From NCBI GenBank assembly GCA_019636335.1, contig JAHBXR010000001.1, positions 486,712 to 550,711 of the forward strand: DNA of 64,000 nucleotides, in the 5' to 3' direction. Shown piece by piece: positions 61,306 through 64,000 of the stretch; the first letter of the stretch is position 1, and every line of letters starts with the position of its first letter. The translations under genes and the position numbers were made by a program. The DNA is from Pirellulales bacterium (GTDB taxonomy: Bacteria > Planctomycetota > Planctomycetia > Pirellulales > JAEUIK01). A model generated the notes under the pieces. That model was not told where the DNA came from. It ran no database searches and was given only the letters and a program-made list of their open reading frames with translations.

Positions 61306-62720
61306 TACAGCGTCTTGAGGTACTCGATCACGGCCAGCTTTTCTTGCTCGTCGAGCACGTCGGGAAAGGTGTGTCCCGCGGCGCTGTTGCCGACGTGGTT
61401 GGTGTCGTAGTACATGCGACGCTGGCGGTTGCTGAGCCCCTCGGGCACGGCATCCAGTCGCTCGACCTCGAGGCCGACCTTCGATTGGTCGTAGCCGTCC
61501 TCGCTACGCTTCCACACGGCGGGGCGTTGCGCAGGATTCATCACGTCCCACAGCGTGGGAACCGAGGCGTTGTGGAAATACGGCGCCGAGGCCCAAATGC
61601 CGTCGAGCGGCTGGGCGAGATAACCCTTCGATTCCACGTCGACGGGATGTTCGCCGTTGTATTGCAGCCAGCCCGCGTTCGCCGCCTCGCGACGCTCTTT
61701 ATAGATGGCATTGAATCGGCGGCTGTCGGTTTCGACCACGTCGAGCGGAATCACCTTGTTCGGGAACTCACCGTCCGGGCCATACGTGCCATGGCAATCG
61801 GCACAGGTCTGGTTAAACAGTACCCGTCCGCGCTCGGCCAGGTCGGCATCGACCGTAAAGGGATACTTCGGAGACGGCAGCTCTTCGATGTACTGATAGA
61901 TATGCACGAAGTTCGGTTCGAATGAGCGGAACTTCTCGTCCGAGAACAACGGCGACATGGCGAACGGCATCAACTGCCGGGGGGTCTTCGGCGCGAAGGC
62001 ATCGGCATAGATGCGGGTCTTCTTCTTGAAATTCCACCACGGCGGCGGATTCATGTCGTGGTGCAGGAGCATCTCGGGATGCTTGGTGAACTGCGCCCCG
62101 AGCTTCGGATCGCGCAAGCCCGCGAATACCGGGGCGAAGATGACCGCATTGGTCACGCCACGATGAAAGTTGAGGGGCGTCTGGAACGGCGCCATCGATT
62201 CTTTGACCCGCGACGGATCGCGTCCCGCGTCGGCCGCTCGCAGCCGGGCCAGATCGGTCGACAGCGTCGTCAGATCGACGTGCGTGTTGCCCACGCCTGG
62301 AATCGTGACGCCGGCGACCTTGCCGCCATGGCACGAGAAGCAATTGGTGACCAGGTTGCCACGGCCATCTTCGGTGTAGTCGAGCGGGATGTTCGTCTCG
62401 TCGTCACCAGGGCGTTTGGCCCAACCGTAGCGTTCGAAGGTCATCTTGCGTCGTTCGGCAGGGTCGGCGGTTTCGGCCTTGGCCTTTTCCTCATCCTCCC
62501 ACACGGTCCACAAGCGATCGATGTCCGCGACTTTCATGATCGTCGCCGCCATCGGCTCGCCGAGCATTAGCTCGTACCCCTTTTTCGCATCGGGCGTGAT
62601 CCCGAGAAAAAGGTCGGTGGGAGCGGCCTCGGCCGCTGGGGAGAACGACGGAACGAGCCCTGCAAACGTCGAAAACGCAAGAGCCAACAGCAGCGAAATC
62701 CGGTAGGAGACACGGATCAT
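61305..62720 (-). CDS. Dihaem c-type cytochrome, RoxA-like
   Basis: A 471-residue periplasmic cytochrome with a signal peptide (ISLLLALAFSTFAGLVPSFS, then AEA). Two haem sites: NCFSCHGG near residue 128 and TCADCHGTYG near residue 318. The late WASAPYFHNASVPTLWDVM is the pattern seen in RoxA/RoxB rubber oxygenases and related dihaem proteins, and differs from classic cytochrome c peroxidases. Some members cleave polyisoprene or other alkenes with oxygen; others have unknown roles. Here only the two-haem fold is certain. The gene stands alone on the minus strand, converging with the ELW-repeat gene; 250 bp upstream it meets the ferredoxin gene. Confidence 0.82.
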   Translation of the reverse strand: MIRVSYRISLLLALAFSTFAGLVPSFSPAAEAAPTDLFLGITPDAKKGYELMLGEPMAATIMKVADIDRLWTVWEDEEKAKAETADPAERRKMTFERYGWAKRPGDDETNIPLDYTEDGRGNLVTNCFSCHGGKVAGVTIPGVGNTHVDLTTLSTDLARLRAADAGRDPSRVKESMAPFQTPLNFHRGVTNAVIFAPVFAGLRDPKLGAQFTKHPEMLLHHDMNPPPWWNFKKKTRIYADAFAPKTPRQLMPFAMSPLFSDEKFRSFEPNFVHIYQYIEELPSPKYPFTVDADLAERGRVLFNQTCADCHGTYGPDGEFPNKVIPLDVVETDSRRFNAIYKERREAANAGWLQYNGEHPVDVESKGYLAQPLDGIWASAPYFHNASVPTLWDVMNPAQRPAVWKRSEDGYDQSKVGLEVERLDAVPEGLSNRQRRMYYDTNHVGNSAAGHTFPDVLDEQEKLAVIEYLKTL

Positions 62721-62971
62721 GGCGACCGCCTGAATATGCTTGGGTGACAGATACCCCCAGGGACCCCTGAGGAAACACCCCTGAGAATACTCAGCAATTC
62801 GCCAACTGCAATATCATTTGGACGCTAACTGCTTTTAGCCAGTTTGGCGATACCTACCCCCACCGTTGCCCCGCCGTCCACTCCTCAACAGTGGGAGTGA
62901 GCGGTAGTGTTGAGCTCGCGAGGGTGAGAAATCGACTATCCAGTTTTGACCCCGGCTTCGACCCCGGCCTC

Positions 62972-63244
62972 TCAAATCAGCGGCTCCTTCTTCTCGGTAA
63001 TCGACGGTGATTGCGGCGCCATTTCTGCATTCAGGCGGATGAAGTCCTGCCACTCGGCCGGCACGTTGTCCTCATGAAAGATCGCCTCGACGGGACATTC
63101 CGGCACGCAGGCCTCGCAGTCGATGCACTCGTCGGGGTGGATGAACAGGATCTTTTCACCCTCGTAGAAGCATTCCACCGGACAGACGACGACGCAGTCG
63201 GTGTACTTGCATCCGAAGCACGGTTGACAGACGACATGTGGCAT
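62972..63244 (-). CDS. fdxA: 7Fe-type ferredoxin (FdxA-like)
   Basis: A 90-residue electron carrier with two iron-sulfur clusters. The N-terminal half has [18 protein letters not shown], the arrangement of FdxA/FdI proteins that hold a [3Fe-4S] next to a [4Fe-4S] cluster. The second half has [17 protein letters not shown], a full CxxCxxCxxxCP. The [17 protein letters not shown] linker is also typical. GGAG precedes the ATG at a fitting distance. It is somewhat shorter than the 105-110 residues common in the family. It is 46 bp after the TPR gene on the same strand. Confidence 0.93.
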   Translation of the reverse strand: MPHVVCQPCFGCKYTDCVVVCPVECFYEGEKILFIHPDECIDCEACVPECPVEAIFHEDNVPAEWQDFIRLNAEMAPQSPSITEKKEPLI

Positions 63245-63290
63245 CGCATTCTCCGCGGTGGGGATACGTGAAATCGCCGAAGTTGCTCGT

Positions 63291-64000
63291 TCAGCGTTCT
63301 TCTCTTGGTCGGCGGTAACCCGAGTTCGCCTCGAAAGCGATCGCCTGCAGCCGGGCCCGGCAATGCTCGACGCCTTCCGCCAGGCTCAATTGCGAGAACA
63401 AGATCCGCATCCATTCCAGCGAGGGGATGCAATGCACCGTGTCGAGATCGACTCCTTGCAGCACGCGCGTCGCTTCGACACGACGCTGCGCCGTGAGCAG
63501 ATGTTGAGCGAATGCGATACGATAGAACACGTTCGCGGGCTGCAGGCGGTGCGCCTGGTAGATGAACGGAAGAATCTCATCGTTGTCGTAATTCAAGCGC
63601 CGCATCTCGACCGCGATCGTGTACAGCAGCTTGTGGTTGCCGCGGAATCTTCGGTGTTGGACCAGGCAATATTGCAGGGCGAGACGATGTTCGCCGACCC
63701 GCGCCAACCCGATCGCAATCGCTTCGATTTCCTCTTCCGGCAGCATCTCGAGCGTGGCGAGATGCCGGTACATCACTTGCGCGACATCGCGTTGTCTGCG
63801 CAAGCAATAGCATTGTGCCAGCCGTAGCTGAGCGAGCGGGTCGAGGGGCACAAGCAGCGATGCGTGCTCGAAGGCCGCCGTGGCCTGGGCAATATTGCCA
63901 AGCCCGAACTGGGCCAGTCCACGTAATTGCCACCCCCAGCCACAATCGGCCAGGTGCGTCTCGAGAGGGCGCAATTCCGCCAGTGCGGCGGCAAAGCATT
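63291..64000 (-). CDS. TPR-like helical repeat protein, 5' partial
   Basis: The frame is open to the right window edge, so the true start is outside. The visible 235 residues form helix pairs of TPR type ([55 protein letters not shown]). No other domain is seen. The C-terminus ends in a basic run (GYRRPREER). A TTG at 63974 can serve as start but is followed by sequence that continues the same helix upstream, so truncation by the window is more likely. It lies directly before the ferredoxin gene and may be in one transcript with it. Confidence 0.75.
   Translation of the reverse strand, partial: CFAAALAELRPLETHLADCGWGWQLRGLAQFGLGNIAQATAAFEHASLLVPLDPLAQLRLAQCYCLRRQRDVAQVMYRHLATLEMLPEEEIEAIAIGLARVGEHRLALQYCLVQHRRFRGNHKLLYTIAVEMRRLNYDNDEILPFIYQAHRLQPANVFYRIAFAQHLLTAQRRVEATRVLQGVDLDTVHCIPSLEWMRILFSQLSLAEGVEHCRARLQAIAFEANSGYRRPREER

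Noticed and set aside
62790..62860. Imperfect inverted repeat (CGCCAACTG and CAGTTTGGCG) upstream of the cytochrome gene
   Set aside because: One base offset and long spacing; not convincing as operator or terminator.

Overview
The window looks like GC-rich chromosomal DNA from a planctomycete, most likely of the Pirellulales. Three large secreted proteins start with the short N-terminal sorting motif typical of that group (LEERRLLA, LERRRLLA, LETRNLLA). Other pointers are giant multidomain proteins, many starts without a clear Shine-Dalgarno site, HAF and ELWxxDGT repeat proteins, and RoxA-like cytochromes. I see no rRNA or tRNA gene, no CRISPR array and no gene for a transcription regulator.

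Left part (1-23 kb). The right end of an ISAs1-type insertion sequence is followed by a specialised lipid/polyketide locus. On the minus strand an 18.5 kb operon runs 22712 to 4150. It encodes megasynthase 1 (two nitronate-monooxygenase-like domains, then KS-AT-ACP-ACP-KR-DH), megasynthase 2 (KS-AT-ACP-DH-phosphopantetheinyl transferase), an alkaline-phosphatase-superfamily phosphodiesterase, and a beta-propeller/methyltransferase fusion. Two of the three junctions are 4-bp ATGA overlaps. Facing it on the plus strand are a paralogous phosphodiesterase and a tandem SDR-SDR protein. Together they supply ketosynthase, acyltransferase, ketoreductase, dehydratase, enoyl reductase and carrier activation, but I see no thioesterase.

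Middle part (23-43 kb). There is a membrane-anchored PHB-depolymerase-like esterase and a 1833-residue secreted protein with HAF repeats, an embedded alpha/beta hydrolase and RTX repeats. Next come a TPR protein, a methyltransferase, a stand-alone acyl carrier protein and a third, more distant phosphodiesterase starting with TTG. A PqqD-like/degenerate M50/HlyD fusion follows, convergent with a TolC-like lipoprotein, and then a second RTX protein. The carrier protein, phosphodiesterase and exporter parts suggest a second small biosynthesis-and-export locus.

Right part (43-64 kb). After dps and an HSL-type esterase comes a heavy-metal efflux operon on the plus strand: CzcC-like, His/Cys-rich lipoprotein, CzcB-like, possibly a 24-residue membrane peptide, CzcA/CusA-like, a second His-containing lipoprotein, a thioredoxin-fold periplasmic protein, and an FtsX/MacB-type permease with its ATPase. 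The end holds a DJ-1/PfpI protein, a decayed DUF1801 gene, a methyltransferase, an ELW-repeat secreted protein, a RoxA-like dihaem cytochrome, a 7Fe-type ferredoxin and a partial TPR protein.

All assignments come from reading motifs by eye; no database search was run. Residue positions marked 'about' were estimated from DNA coordinates.
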